DNA from: Mycolicibacterium aurum
GTDB taxonomy: Bacteria > Actinomycetota > Actinomycetes > Mycobacteriales > Mycobacteriaceae
Direction of reading: 5' to 3'
NCBI RefSeq assembly: GCF_900637195.1
Contig: NZ_LR134356.1
Coordinates: 4,650,001-4,714,000 of the forward strand
DNA length: 64,000 nt
The position numbers and the translations under genes are program-made. Below the pieces are notes generated by a model. The model did not search any database, was not told the DNA's origin, and saw only the letters and a list, made by a program, of their open reading frames with translations. Position 1 is the stretch's first letter; each line of letters opens with the position of its first letter. Below, piece by piece: positions 32,444-40,940 of this stretch.

Positions 32444-33298
32444 GAATTCGGACACCCGGCTGGCCTCGCGACGGCCTTGCGCCCGTCCCGCCTGTGCCGC
32501 GGGGGCGCGACATGCCGGGTCAAGCGGGTTCGGGCCGAACGCCGTCAGCGCATCGGCATCGGCGAACACTGCCAGTGTCGCACCGTCGAAGGCCTCGATC
32601 TCGGCGGCGGTGCCGGTCCCCCACGGCGATGGACTGTCGACGGCGGACGGCACCAGCGCCACCGCCACGCCACAGTCCCCGACCGCGGACATGTTGACAG
32701 AGCTGCCGACGCCGCCATCCATGAACCGGCGGTCACCGACGGTCACCGGCGGCCAGGCTCCCGGTACGGCACAGCTGGCGGCCACCGCGTCGACGAGTCC
32801 GACGCCGGACGCCGCGTCCAGCACGACGAGTTCGCCTGTCGCGATGTCGATCGCCGTGACACGCAGCACCCGCTCGGGCCACTGGTGGGACGGCAGTCGG
32901 TGCTCGATCACCTTGCGGCGTACCGCTTCTGGCACGGTGTCGGTGGTCGCGGCAACGGCGCCGATCATCCGCAGCTTCTGTTCCTTGGAGGTGTCCGGGG
33001 TCAGCACCGCGGCCAGGAACAGCTCGGTGATGCCCTCCACCGAGACACCCGGATGGATCTCGTGTGCTCCTTCGGCGTCCGACAGCTGACGGGCGAACAA
33101 GTGGTCCAAGGTCGCCCCACCGGCGATCTGGGCTGCGACCGCGGAACCCGCTGACGTGCCGAGCAGCACGTCGGAGTCCAGCAGTGCCCGCCCCGCAGCG
33201 GGCGCCTCGTCGCAGATTCCCAGCAAAAGGCCGGTTTCCCAGGCAATCCCGGCAAGTCCGCCGCCGGCAAGCACCAGTGCACGCGTCGCGTGTGTCAT
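32432..33298 (-). CDS. patatin-like phospholipase (Rv1062-like)
   Basis: A 288-residue patatin family protein unrelated in detail to its neighbour: AGGGLAGIAWETGLL gives the oxyanion loop, GTSAGS the nucleophile Ser49, and RRFMDGGVGSSVN the catalytic Asp. ATG 33298 is preceded by GGAAGGA. Same strand as the amidotransferase gene 16 bp upstream, so the two are probably an operon, as Rv1061-Rv1062. Lipid substrate not known. Confidence 0.9.
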   Translation of the reverse strand: MTHATRALVLAGGGLAGIAWETGLLLGICDEAPAAGRALLDSDVLLGTSAGSAVAAQIAGGATLDHLFARQLSDAEGAHEIHPGVSVEGITELFLAAVLTPDTSKEQKLRMIGAVAATTDTVPEAVRRKVIEHRLPSHQWPERVLRVTAIDIATGELVVLDAASGVGLVDAVAASCAVPGAWPPVTVGDRRFMDGGVGSSVNMSAVGDCGVAVALVPSAVDSPSPWGTGTAAEIEAFDGATLAVFADADALTAFGPNPLDPACRAPAAQAGRAQGRREASRVSEFLGL

Positions 33299-33314
33299 TG
33301 CCAGTTCCTTCCGT

Positions 33315-34175
33315 CTACCCGACACTCTGGCTGGCCGCGGCGGAGGAACTCAAGTCGGCGATCGTCAGCCGGTGCCGTGGCGGTGGCACCGCAGCGGTGG
33401 TGCACGTGATCCGGAGGTCCGGCCCCACATGGACGAGTTCGCCGTCACCGAGCGGGCGCCACGCCGGATCGTCATCCATGCGTTCGGTGGCGAACACCAC
33501 CGACGGCGCATCACCGAGGTTGCGCGAACGCGCGTGAATTCTGTTGCTGCGCAGCTCGAAATCAGCGTGTGCAGCCGGTTGTCGGCGATCGAGGAGGAAC
33601 AGGTCGTGGGTGTCGGGGTACCGAAGAGCCCACATGTCAGTCGCGGTGCACAGCAGCAGGTTCAGCGCGTAGATCGGCACGTTGTCGGCGAGCCACCCCA
33701 CCGCCGCGAGCAGACCGGCGTCCACGTCGCCACCGCAGGACCGGATAGACGCCGTGATGAGCGCGAAGACCCGCTCAGAATCTGTCTGCCCGGCCACCAG
33801 AGCACGCGTGCCGAGTCGGGTCAGGTGCGCATCGAGCAGATCGAGGCCCTCCACCACACCGTTGTGGGCGAACAGTCTGCCGTCCTGCAGGAAAGGGTGG
33901 GTGTTCGTCACGTCCGGTACCCCGGTGGATGCGTAACGGACATGCGCGATGAACGTCGTACCCGTCAGTTCTCTTGCCTCACATGCGAACTCGGTGTCCT
34001 CCCAGGCGGCTACCGGTTGCTTGGAGACGACCGCGTGTCCTGCTGCGTCGAAGACCCCGAGACCGGTTCCGTCGGGGTTTCTGCGGCTCTGTTCGGCGAG
34101 GCTGTCCGCGGCGTCGATCAACCAGAACGTCGCGGCGACCGGCACCCCCGCGTGCAACCCGAACAGCCGACACAT
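33315..34175 (-). CDS. class II glutamine amidotransferase (Rv1061-like)
   Basis: A 286-residue Ntn-type protein starting MCRLFGLHAG, in which Cys2 becomes the N-terminal nucleophile after Met removal. RRNPDGTGLG, AHVRYAST and the THPF/AHNG motifs form the glutaminase site as in EgtC-type and GATase_4 proteins. No partner synthase domain is present, so the ammonia acceptor is unknown. Upstream neighbour on the same strand is the NAD-binding protein gene, 45 bp away. Confidence 0.88.
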   Translation of the reverse strand: MCRLFGLHAGVPVAATFWLIDAADSLAEQSRRNPDGTGLGVFDAAGHAVVSKQPVAAWEDTEFACEARELTGTTFIAHVRYASTGVPDVTNTHPFLQDGRLFAHNGVVEGLDLLDAHLTRLGTRALVAGQTDSERVFALITASIRSCGGDVDAGLLAAVGWLADNVPIYALNLLLCTATDMWALRYPDTHDLFLLDRRQPAAHADFELRSNRIHARSRNLGDAPSVVFATERMDDDPAWRPLGDGELVHVGPDLRITCTTAAVPPPRHRLTIADLSSSAAASQSVG

Positions 34176-34220
34176 GTCAGCTCACGCGATCGCAGACGGT
34201 GGCCATACCGGCGATGCTAG

Positions 34221-35270
34221 TCACCGCAGGCGCGGTGCGGCCTTCCCGCTGATCAGCGGCAGGTCCAGGTAGGTGGCGATACCGGGCTCCGCGGCACACA
34301 CCGCGGGAACGGAATTGACGCAGTGCGCCGCAGTCCCCACCACGCCGTACTCGGGGCCATCTGCGCCGACATCGGACTGAAAGCCCTTCACCGACACGGT
34401 GAAGTCCGGGTTGCCCTGGACCTCCATTTCGTAGCGCTGTCCCTCGGGCCCGAACGACCAGGCCGGATCCAGGTTCTCCTCGCCCATCAACCAGTTCACG
34501 GTCACCCGCACCACCGGTTCGCCGCCGACCAGCGCCTCCCAGTGAAACTTGCGGCCCGCCACCTGGCCGGGCTCGATCGTCCCCATCGGAGAGTCGATCG
34601 GCGCGGTTGCCACCGCAATCTCCTGAGTTGCACGCACTTTGGGGTCGGCTGCGAAACCCAGCTGGTCGACGCACATCCGGATGGCCTGGATGAACCCCGA
34701 GTCGAGCATCTTCTGCATCGGCCCGGTGAGTGCCTTGTCGGGCGATTCGCCGAAACCCATGACATGGCGCAGCACGTCCGGCGCCTCGTAGGTGCGAAGG
34801 TCGGAGAACTCCTCGGCGCGCACGAACGTCACACCGGTCGACATCGCCGACAGCATCAGCGGGAACTTCTCGCTGATTCCGCCGGGGGCGATACCGGTGC
34901 CGTGCAGCGTCGCGTTGCCCTGCAGGGCCGCTTCCCGTACCTGCGCTCCGCTGCGCTCGCTGGGGTACAGCCAGCCCACCGGGGTCACGACGTTCTTCCC
35001 CGACTTCAGCAGCGCCACCACGTCGTCGGTGTCGGCCATCAGCGGCGTATAGATCACCGCGTCGGCGTCCAGCGCCAGGATCTCGTCGAGGCTGCTGGTG
35101 GCGGTGACACCGAGCGCGTCGCCCCCGATGATCTCGCCGACGTCGCGGCCGGCCTTGGCCGCCGAATGCACCCAGCAGCCGACCAGTTCGAGCTCGGGGT
35201 GCTCCAGCACTCCTTTGACCGCGGCGACGCCCACGCCGCCGGTCGCCCACTGCACGACGCGAAGTGCCAT
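34221..35270 (-). CDS. NAD(P)-binding dihydrodipicolinate reductase-like protein (Rv1059-like)
   Basis: A 349-residue Rossmann-fold protein: VVQWATGGVGVAAVKGVLEHPELELVG, here given as TGGVGVAAVKG (residues 10-20), is the dinucleotide loop, and VIYTPLMADTDDVVALLKSG follows as in 2,4-diaminopentanoate/dihydrodipicolinate dehydrogenases. ATG 35270 has GGAGGAG upstream. A perfect KstR palindrome lies 25 bp before the start, so it is probably repressed by KstR and induced on sterols. The reaction it catalyses is not known; sterol-pathway involvement is inferred from the operator. Confidence 0.85.
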   Translation of the reverse strand: MALRVVQWATGGVGVAAVKGVLEHPELELVGCWVHSAAKAGRDVGEIIGGDALGVTATSSLDEILALDADAVIYTPLMADTDDVVALLKSGKNVVTPVGWLYPSERSGAQVREAALQGNATLHGTGIAPGGISEKFPLMLSAMSTGVTFVRAEEFSDLRTYEAPDVLRHVMGFGESPDKALTGPMQKMLDSGFIQAIRMCVDQLGFAADPKVRATQEIAVATAPIDSPMGTIEPGQVAGRKFHWEALVGGEPVVRVTVNWLMGEENLDPAWSFGPEGQRYEMEVQGNPDFTVSVKGFQSDVGADGPEYGVVGTAAHCVNSVPAVCAAEPGIATYLDLPLISGKAAPRLR

Positions 35271-35295
35271 GTCGTCTCCTCCCAGGCCCCCGAAC

Positions 35296-35309
35296 TAGAA
35301 CACGTTCTA
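35296..35309 (-). promoter_or_regulatory. KstR operator (perfect palindrome)
   Basis: TAGAACACGTTCTA is an exact inverted repeat and fits TnnAACnnGTTnnA, the KstR consensus. It sits 25 bp upstream of the 34221-35270 gene. The divergent kinase gene starts 137 bp away on the other side and could also be affected. Confidence 0.75.
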
Positions 35310-35446
35310 CTCACATGTACACCAGGGGCGGTCCGCACCGGAGCCGAAAGCCGCAACCGGTGAGGCGGGGGCGTCGATTGAGGCCATGCGGCCGGATCGA
35401 CCGGATTAGGGTGTGTTCGCCGGAATAACACTCCCGAGGAGCCGCG

Positions 35447-37138
35447 ATGACCGATCCGCAGCAGGGTTCGCGCGTGGGTTCCCAGGTCGGCCCCTACCAG
35501 CTCCGGCGACTGCTCGGCAAGGGCGGAATGGGCGAGGTCTACGAGGCCTACGACACCGTGAAGGACCGCGTCGTCGCCCTGAAACTGTTGCCGGATGGGG
35601 TCTCCCACGATCCGGTGTTCCGTAAGCGGCTGCAGCGAGAGGCCCATGCGGCGGGACGGCTACAGGAGCCGCACGTGGTACCGATCCACGACTACGGCGA
35701 GGTGGACGGGCTGCTGTTCGTCGACATGCGGATGATCGACGGCACCGATCTGCGCAAGGTGCTCAAGGAGCAGGGCGCGATGTCCCCGGCCCGCGCGACG
35801 GCGATCGTCGCTCAGATCGCCTCGGCGCTGGACGCGGCGCACCGGGCCGGCATCACCCATCGCGACGTCAAGCCCGAGAACATCTTGCTCACCCGCGACG
35901 ACTTCGCCTATCTGGTCGACTTCGGGATCGCGAACGCGGTCACCGACGAGGCGCTCACCGAGCTCGGCACCGCGGTCGGGACGTACTCGTACATGGCCCC
36001 GGAGCGTTTCACCAACGGCGAGGTCACCCACCGCGCCGACGTGTATGCACTCACGTGCGTGCTGCACGAATGTCTCACCGGGTCGCAGCCCTTCCAGGGC
36101 GACAGTGTCAGCGTCGTCATCACCGCCCACCTCAACCAGCCCGCGCCGACACCCAGCCGGATGCGGCCGGGCATTCCGGCAGGACTCGACGACGTCGTGG
36201 CCCGTGGGATGGCCAAACGCCCGGAAGATCGGTTCGACTCCGCGGGCGAGATGGCGAGGGCCGCCACCGCCGCGCTGACCAGCACCGATCAGGACCAGGC
36301 GGCGTCGATCCTGCAGCGCGGCCAGGACGCGACCATGATGGCTCCGCTGCCGCCCCCACCCCCGCCACCGGGATACGGCGCCACCCCACCGCCGCCTTCG
36401 CCTGCGTACGGCGGCACTCCGGCCTACGCGGGCAGCTACCCTCCCCCGCCGCCGCCCGGCGCGCCGCCACCCGGTTGGGCAGCGACGCCGCCACCGCCGT
36501 CGGGCGGGTCCAAGGGGCCGATGATCCTCATCCTCGGCGCCGCGGCCGTGATCGTCCTCGCCCTTGTGGCGGTCGGTATCTGGTTGGTGGTCAAGCCCGG
36601 CGATTCGACGTCGGGGCCCGTCGCATCAAGCCCGACCTCGTCGGCCGCCGAGACCACGCCGTCGCGGGAACCGACGCGTCGCACCCGCACCTCGACTGCC
36701 CCGCCGCCTCCCACGGAGTCGTATGACCAGCAGCTGATGGCGTTGCTGTCGGCAGGTCACGACAGCTCGAACTGCCAGCCGGTCTCCCCGCCTGCGGCGT
36801 CGGCCCTCGCGACGGTGGACTGCTCGCAGACCACCATGCCGAACGGGCCGGCGTTCACCCGGTATTCGCTGTTCGGCGACCAGGCCGCTCTGGACGCCGC
36901 GTTCCAGGAGGCGATCGGGGTCAACTCCGAGCTGCTGCAGTGCCCGGCCAGTGGTATCGACTCGCCGACCACATGGCACTACACCGAGACGCCGGACGAG
37001 GTGGCCGGGCAGATCGCCTGCGGCACGTACAACGACAACCCCGACGTCGTGTGGACCAACGACGGGAGCCTGCTGCTGGCCGACGCGCAGGGGCCCAGCC
37101 TGGACGATCTGCACAACTGGTGGTTGGAGTTCGGATAG
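35447..37138 (+). CDS. transmembrane serine/threonine protein kinase (Pkn type)
   Basis: A 563-residue receptor kinase. Kinase domain about 17-280: LLGKGGMGEVYEA glycine loop, Lys46, catalytic THRDVKPEN (Asp140), DFG (158-160) and an activation loop with Thr171/Thr175/Thr179. A Pro-rich linker (about 300-350) leads to one membrane helix (MILILGAAAVIVLALVAVGIW, about 353-373) and an extracytoplasmic domain with four cysteines (NCQP, DCSQ, QCPA, ACGT) that resembles the sensor of PknF/PknJ-like kinases rather than PASTA repeats. GAGGAG lies before ATG 35447. Ligand and targets unknown; I cannot name the exact Pkn orthologue. Confidence 0.93.
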   Translation: MTDPQQGSRVGSQVGPYQLRRLLGKGGMGEVYEAYDTVKDRVVALKLLPDGVSHDPVFRKRLQREAHAAGRLQEPHVVPIHDYGEVDGLLFVDMRMIDGTDLRKVLKEQGAMSPARATAIVAQIASALDAAHRAGITHRDVKPENILLTRDDFAYLVDFGIANAVTDEALTELGTAVGTYSYMAPERFTNGEVTHRADVYALTCVLHECLTGSQPFQGDSVSVVITAHLNQPAPTPSRMRPGIPAGLDDVVARGMAKRPEDRFDSAGEMARAATAALTSTDQDQAASILQRGQDATMMAPLPPPPPPPGYGATPPPPSPAYGGTPAYAGSYPPPPPPGAPPPGWAATPPPPSGGSKGPMILILGAAAVIVLALVAVGIWLVVKPGDSTSGPVASSPTSSAAETTPSREPTRRTRTSTAPPPPTESYDQQLMALLSAGHDSSNCQPVSPPAASALATVDCSQTTMPNGPAFTRYSLFGDQAALDAAFQEAIGVNSELLQCPASGIDSPTTWHYTETPDEVAGQIACGTYNDNPDVVWTNDGSLLLADAQGPSLDDLHNWWLEFG

Positions 37139-37180
37139 CCCCGGCTAAATTGGGACCGCAACGCAGCGAAAGGGATCTTC

Positions 37181-38368
37181 ATGAACCGGGTGTTTGTCGT
37201 CGGCGTCGGTATGACGAAGTTCGAGAAGCCGGGCCGCCGCGAAGGCTGGGACTACCCCGACATGGCGCGCGAGTCCGGGACCAAGGCGCTGCAGGACGCC
37301 GGCATCGACTACACCGAGATCCAGCACGGCTACGTCGGATACTGCTCCGGCGACTCGACCTCGGGTCAGCGCGCCCTGTACGAGCTGGGCATGACGGGCA
37401 TCCCGATCGTCAACGTCAACAACAACTGCTCAACCGGGTCCACCGCGCTGTACCTGGGTGCGCAGGCCATCCGCGGCGGCCTCGCCGATTGCGTGCTCGC
37501 GCTCGGCTTCGAGAAGATGCAGCCGGGCTCACTGGGTGGCGGCGCCGACGACCGCGAATCCCCGATGAAGCGACACATTCTGGCGCTCAACGAGATCGAC
37601 GCGATGCAGTTCCCGGTGGCGCCGTGGATGTTCGGCGCGGCAGGCCGTGAGCACATGAAGAAGTACGGCACCACCGCCGAACATTTCGCGAAGATCGGCT
37701 ACAAGAACCACAAGCATTCGGTGAACAATCCGTACGCGCAGTTCCAGGACGAGTACACCCTCGACGACATCCTGGGCGCCAAGATGATCTCCGACCCGCT
37801 GACCAAGCTGCAGTGCTCACCCACCTCGGACGGCTCGGCCGCGGTGGTGCTGGCGAGCGAGGACTACGTGGCCAAACACGGCCTGGCCGGGCAGGCTGTC
37901 GAGATCGTCGGCCAGGCGATGACCACCGACTTCGCGTCGACATTCGACGGCAGCGCCGCCAATGTCATCGGCCACGACATGAATGTTCAAGCGTCCCGGC
38001 AGGTTTACCAGCAGTCCGGCCTCGGCCCGGAGGACTTCCAGGTCATCGAGCTGCACGACTGCTTCTCGGCCAACGAATTGCTGCTCTATGAAGCCCTCGG
38101 TCTGTGCGGCCCGGGTGAGGCACCCAAGCTGATCGACGACAACGACACCACCTACGGCGGCCGGTGGGTGGTCAACCCGTCCGGCGGGCTGATCTCCAAG
38201 GGGCATCCGCTGGGTGCCACCGGGCTGGCGCAGTGCAGCGAGTTGACGTGGCAGTTGCGCGGCACCGCCGACAAGCGTCAGGTCGAGGGCGTCACCGCGG
38301 CCCTGCAGCACAACATCGGGCTCGGTGGCGCCGCCGTCGTCACGGCCTACCAGCGCGCCGAGCGGTAG
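37181..38368 (+). CDS. ltp1: SCP-x-type thiolase / lipid-transfer protein
   Basis: A 395-residue thiolase-fold protein nearly collinear with M. tuberculosis Ltp1 (Rv2790c). Cys83 in NNNCSTGSTAL is the nucleophile; HDCFSANELLLYEALGL and SKGHPLGATGLAQC carry the other active-site residues. Proteins of this type (sterol carrier protein-x thiolase group) shorten branched or sterol side-chain acyl-CoAs. AAAGGG lies seven bases before ATG 37181. The gene follows the kinase by 42 bp, but a functional link is not evident. Confidence 0.92.
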   Translation: MNRVFVVGVGMTKFEKPGRREGWDYPDMARESGTKALQDAGIDYTEIQHGYVGYCSGDSTSGQRALYELGMTGIPIVNVNNNCSTGSTALYLGAQAIRGGLADCVLALGFEKMQPGSLGGGADDRESPMKRHILALNEIDAMQFPVAPWMFGAAGREHMKKYGTTAEHFAKIGYKNHKHSVNNPYAQFQDEYTLDDILGAKMISDPLTKLQCSPTSDGSAAVVLASEDYVAKHGLAGQAVEIVGQAMTTDFASTFDGSAANVIGHDMNVQASRQVYQQSGLGPEDFQVIELHDCFSANELLLYEALGLCGPGEAPKLIDDNDTTYGGRWVVNPSGGLISKGHPLGATGLAQCSELTWQLRGTADKRQVEGVTAALQHNIGLGGAAVVTAYQRAER

Positions 38369-38379
38369 CTTCTCGCGGC

Positions 38380-38982
38380 TCAGCCGACAGAGCTGATGGT
38401 CGCGTCGCAGATCGGCACGTTGATCTCGAGGAGACGCGACTCGACGTTGTTGGGCGGTGTGACGACCAGCGTGCCGATCCGTCCGCACGGGTCACCGGTG
38501 GCGGTGTCGACGGCCGACGTCTGCACGTCGGCGGACCCAACCTCACCCGGGTGCAGCTCCAGGCGGGGCGCGGCGTTGGCGGGCCGCTTCGCCACGCGGA
38601 CGAGGACGCCGCCGCCTCCTGTCACCAGATCCGCCGCGGGATAGCCCGTGAGATAACACAATTCGGGCGAGGTGTTCGTGAACGAGATGACCACCCGGCG
38701 CATCGTGTCCACGGACTCGACCGGGCCTGCGGTGACGGTGAGGTCGGCGTCCGAGCAGGGCTGAGGAATTGCGGGCTCGACCGGAGTGGTTGACGTCGCC
38801 TCCGGCGATGGCGATGGCGATGGCGTTACCTGGGTAGCGCTCTGCGTGGCCGGGGCAGGCGTGGCCGAGCGCGCCGGTGTCGTCGGTTCGCTCGCGCGAT
38901 GCTGGGCGCACCCCACGGCGAGCAGTACTGCCGCGAGGGCCATCAACAGTGTGATGCGCCCGGCAGCGTGGCGAGTGACCAT
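38380..38982 (-). CDS. lipoprotein with DUF4232 domain
   Basis: A 200-residue precursor with a signal peptide ending LLAVGCAQH; lipidation is expected at Cys25. A Thr/Pro/Ser-rich linker runs to about residue 75, then the DUF4232 domain with two cysteine pairs (QPCSDADL, ELCYLTGYPA, DPCGRIG, VPICDATI). These proteins are surface-anchored and of unknown function. ATG 38982 is divergent from the small secreted protein gene. Confidence 0.87.
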   Translation of the reverse strand: MVTRHAAGRITLLMALAAVLLAVGCAQHRASEPTTPARSATPAPATQSATQVTPSPSPSPEATSTTPVEPAIPQPCSDADLTVTAGPVESVDTMRRVVISFTNTSPELCYLTGYPAADLVTGGGGVLVRVAKRPANAAPRLELHPGEVGSADVQTSAVDTATGDPCGRIGTLVVTPPNNVESRLLEINVPICDATISSVG

Positions 38983-39132
38983 GCCCTGGTCCTTCCATGA
39001 CGAGGTCTCGAACTGTTCGAGTGCACCAAGTAGAAGCCGGTCGGGTCACTACCGATCCCAATTCGGCGCCCGAAACGCCCAGTCGTGCCGCAGCGATGTA
39101 CTGGGCAGGTCGGGCAGGACGGAGGTTCGACC

Positions 39133-39456
39133 ATGCGCGCAGCATGGATTGCGTCAGCAGCGGCACTGGGTGTGGCGCTGAGCCCGGCGGGCCAGGCGGC
39201 CGCCGAGGACCAGAATCCGATTGTGGTGATCGAGCAGCTCGAGTTGGCGGGTTACACCGTCAACGTCGACAGGATCGGAAGCGCCCCGCTGGAAGAGTGC
39301 ACCGTCACCGAGGTGCGAAACCCGCAGCAGGTGGTTCAGCCGGTGAAAGTCGTCGACCGGGACGGGCACGGTCACCACGACGGTGCCGACGACTTCGAGG
39401 TCATCGACGTCGTCGTGCGCCAATCGATCTCGGTGACACTCGACTGCGCGAGCTGA
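39133..39456 (+). CDS. small secreted protein (paralogue of 50257-50544)
   Basis: A 107-residue protein with a signal peptide (cleavage likely after AGQAAA). The mature part has ELAGYTVNVDRIGSAPLEECTV and ends SVTLDCAS; two cysteines probably bond. The same pattern (QGYNVTISRVGNGPLNECTV ... SLNCAN) occurs at 50257. An inserted Asp/His-rich segment (DRDGHGHHDGADD) is peculiar to this copy and could bind metal. ATG 39133 has GGAGG upstream. Function unknown. The stop codon is the first three bases of the 41-bp repeat. Confidence 0.78.
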   Translation: MRAAWIASAAALGVALSPAGQAAAEDQNPIVVIEQLELAGYTVNVDRIGSAPLEECTVTEVRNPQQVVQPVKVVDRDGHGHHDGADDFEVIDVVVRQSISVTLDCAS

Positions 39457-39535
39457 ATTCGATCCGAGTGCACGGTTTCTGACGGATTTCGGCCTGAATT
39501 CGTCCCGAGCGCACGGTTTCTGATGGATTTCAGCC
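39454..39535 (+). repeat. two tandem 41-bp repeats
   Basis: Copies at 39454-39494 and 39495-39535 differ at five positions; both start TGAATTCG and contain GCACGGTTTCTGA. The first copy starts at the stop codon of the small secreted protein gene. A 29-bp inverted partial copy lies past the IS element at 40843-40871. Confidence 0.85.
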
Positions 39536-39545
39536 TTTGGCTTCT

Positions 39546-40832
39546 AGGGGTGTTTGCAACAGTTCCTAGTTAGGGGCTGTGATGCGTCCGTCTCCGGTGA
39601 GGTCTGTTGTTGATGAGTTTTGGCGGCTGATAGGTCAGGGTTTGTCGCCGCGGGAAGCCGGTGTGGCTGTCGGCGTGTCTGCTAGTGCTGGGCACGGTTG
39701 GTTTGCTGCCGTGGGTGGCGTGAAACCACACCAGGTGCGACCAGGGCCGCGCCGACGACCGCGGTTGAGTTTTGAAGAACGCGAAGAGATCGCGTTAGGG
39801 GTGGCCGCCGGGGATCCAGTACGTGACATCGCGCGGCGGCTGGGACGAGCGCCGTCGACGATCTCGCGGGAGATCAAGAACAACAGCGTGATCGGCCGCA
39901 ATCACTACCGGCCGCAGTATCGATTCGGTGCCCCGTGGCGTGGTGGACCAGAACGGAAGCCGCGCTACCGGGCCACGGTGGCACAGTCGAAAAGCCAACG
40001 CCGGGCGCGTCGACCCAAGACGGGTGTGCTGGCCGGCAGCGACCGACTGCGCACCGAGGTACAGACTCGGTTAGAAGAGTTCCACAGCCCCGCTCAGATC
40101 GCCGCCGGGCTGCGGCGCGATTTTCCCGACGATCCGGAGATGTGGGTGTCTGCCGAAACCATCTACAAGGCCCTTTACCTGCAGGGCAGGGGCGGTTTAC
40201 GTCGTGAGTTGCACACCTGCCTGCGCACCGGGCGGGCGTTGCGCACACCGCGTCGGCGCAGCGGTGAGCGCCGCGGTCGTATCCCGAACATGATCAACAT
40301 CAGCGAGCGCCCGCCCGAGGTGGCCGATCGTGCCGTGCCTGGGCATTGGGAGGGCGATCTCATCATGGGCAGCACCAAGTCCGGATCTGCCATCGGCACT
40401 CTGGTGGAACGCACGACACGCTTCACGATGCTGCTGCATCTGCCTCATGGCCACGGTGCTGAAGCGGTCCAGGAGGCGATCGTGGCCAAAATGGCGACGC
40501 TGCCGCAGATCTTGCGTCAAACGCTAACTTGGGACCAGGGCAAGGAGATGTCTAACCACATCCAGATCGCCGCAGCGACCGAGCTCGATATCTACTTCTG
40601 CGACCCGCACTCGCCCTGGCAGCGCGGAACCAACGAGAACACCAATGGACTATTGCGTCAGTGGTTTGCCAAAGGCACTGACTTATCGGTGTTTCCGGCC
40701 GACTATCTCGACGTCGTGGCATCCAAACTCAACCGGCGGCCCCGCCAGACGCTGGGCTGGAAAACACCCGCCGAAGCCCTCGACGAACTACTGTCCAACC
40801 CGTTCAACCCACCCACTGTTGCAACCACCGCT
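39546..40832 (+). mobile_element. IS30-family insertion sequence
   Basis: About 1.29 kb. Terminal inverted repeats AGGGGTGTTTGCAACAGT (39546-39563) and its complement at 40815-40832 match at 16 of 18 positions. It contains one intact transposase gene. No clear 2-3-bp target duplication is visible. It is inserted between the tandem 41-bp repeats on the left and an inverted copy of the repeat on the right, ends being approximate. Confidence 0.85.
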
Positions 40833-40835
40833 TGA
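39582..40835 (+). CDS. IS30-family transposase
   Basis: A 417-residue DDE transposase. The N-terminal region has helix-turn-helix motifs (DIARRLGRAPSTISREI is IS30-typical). Catalytic residues lie in GHWEGDLIMG (Asp), TWDQGKEM (Asp) and GTNENTNGLLRQWF (Glu). AGGGG precedes ATG 39582 (a GTG one codon earlier is possible). The frame is intact, so the element may be active. The stop codon falls at the outer edge of the right terminal repeat. Confidence 0.95.
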   Translation: MRPSPVRSVVDEFWRLIGQGLSPREAGVAVGVSASAGHGWFAAVGGVKPHQVRPGPRRRPRLSFEEREEIALGVAAGDPVRDIARRLGRAPSTISREIKNNSVIGRNHYRPQYRFGAPWRGGPERKPRYRATVAQSKSQRRARRPKTGVLAGSDRLRTEVQTRLEEFHSPAQIAAGLRRDFPDDPEMWVSAETIYKALYLQGRGGLRRELHTCLRTGRALRTPRRRSGERRGRIPNMINISERPPEVADRAVPGHWEGDLIMGSTKSGSAIGTLVERTTRFTMLLHLPHGHGAEAVQEAIVAKMATLPQILRQTLTWDQGKEMSNHIQIAAATELDIYFCDPHSPWQRGTNENTNGLLRQWFAKGTDLSVFPADYLDVVASKLNRRPRQTLGWKTPAEALDELLSNPFNPPTVATTA

Positions 40836-40842
40836 GACCGCC

Positions 40843-40871
40843 GCCGGAATTCGTCAGAAACCGTGCATTCG
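40843..40871 (-). repeat. inverted copy of the 41-bp repeat core
   Basis: On the minus strand this 29-bp segment matches 39465-39493 at 26 of 29 positions, including the 16-bp core TGCACGGTTTCTGACG. Together with the left copies it forms an inverted repeat that encloses the IS element. Confidence 0.8.
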
Positions 40872-40893
40872 CGACCCACCCGCACGCACGAAA

Positions 40894-40926
40894 AGGCCCG
40901 GCCGGGATAGGGAGCCGGCCGGGCCT
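40894..40926 (-). terminator. intrinsic terminator of dctA
   Basis: Perfect 12-bp GC-rich arms AGGCCCGGCCGG (40894-40905) and CCGGCCGGGCCT (40915-40926) with a 9-nt loop; on the minus strand TTTT follows. It lies 14 bp after the dctA stop. Confidence 0.85.
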
Positions 40927-40940
40927 CTTCTACTCGTGCC

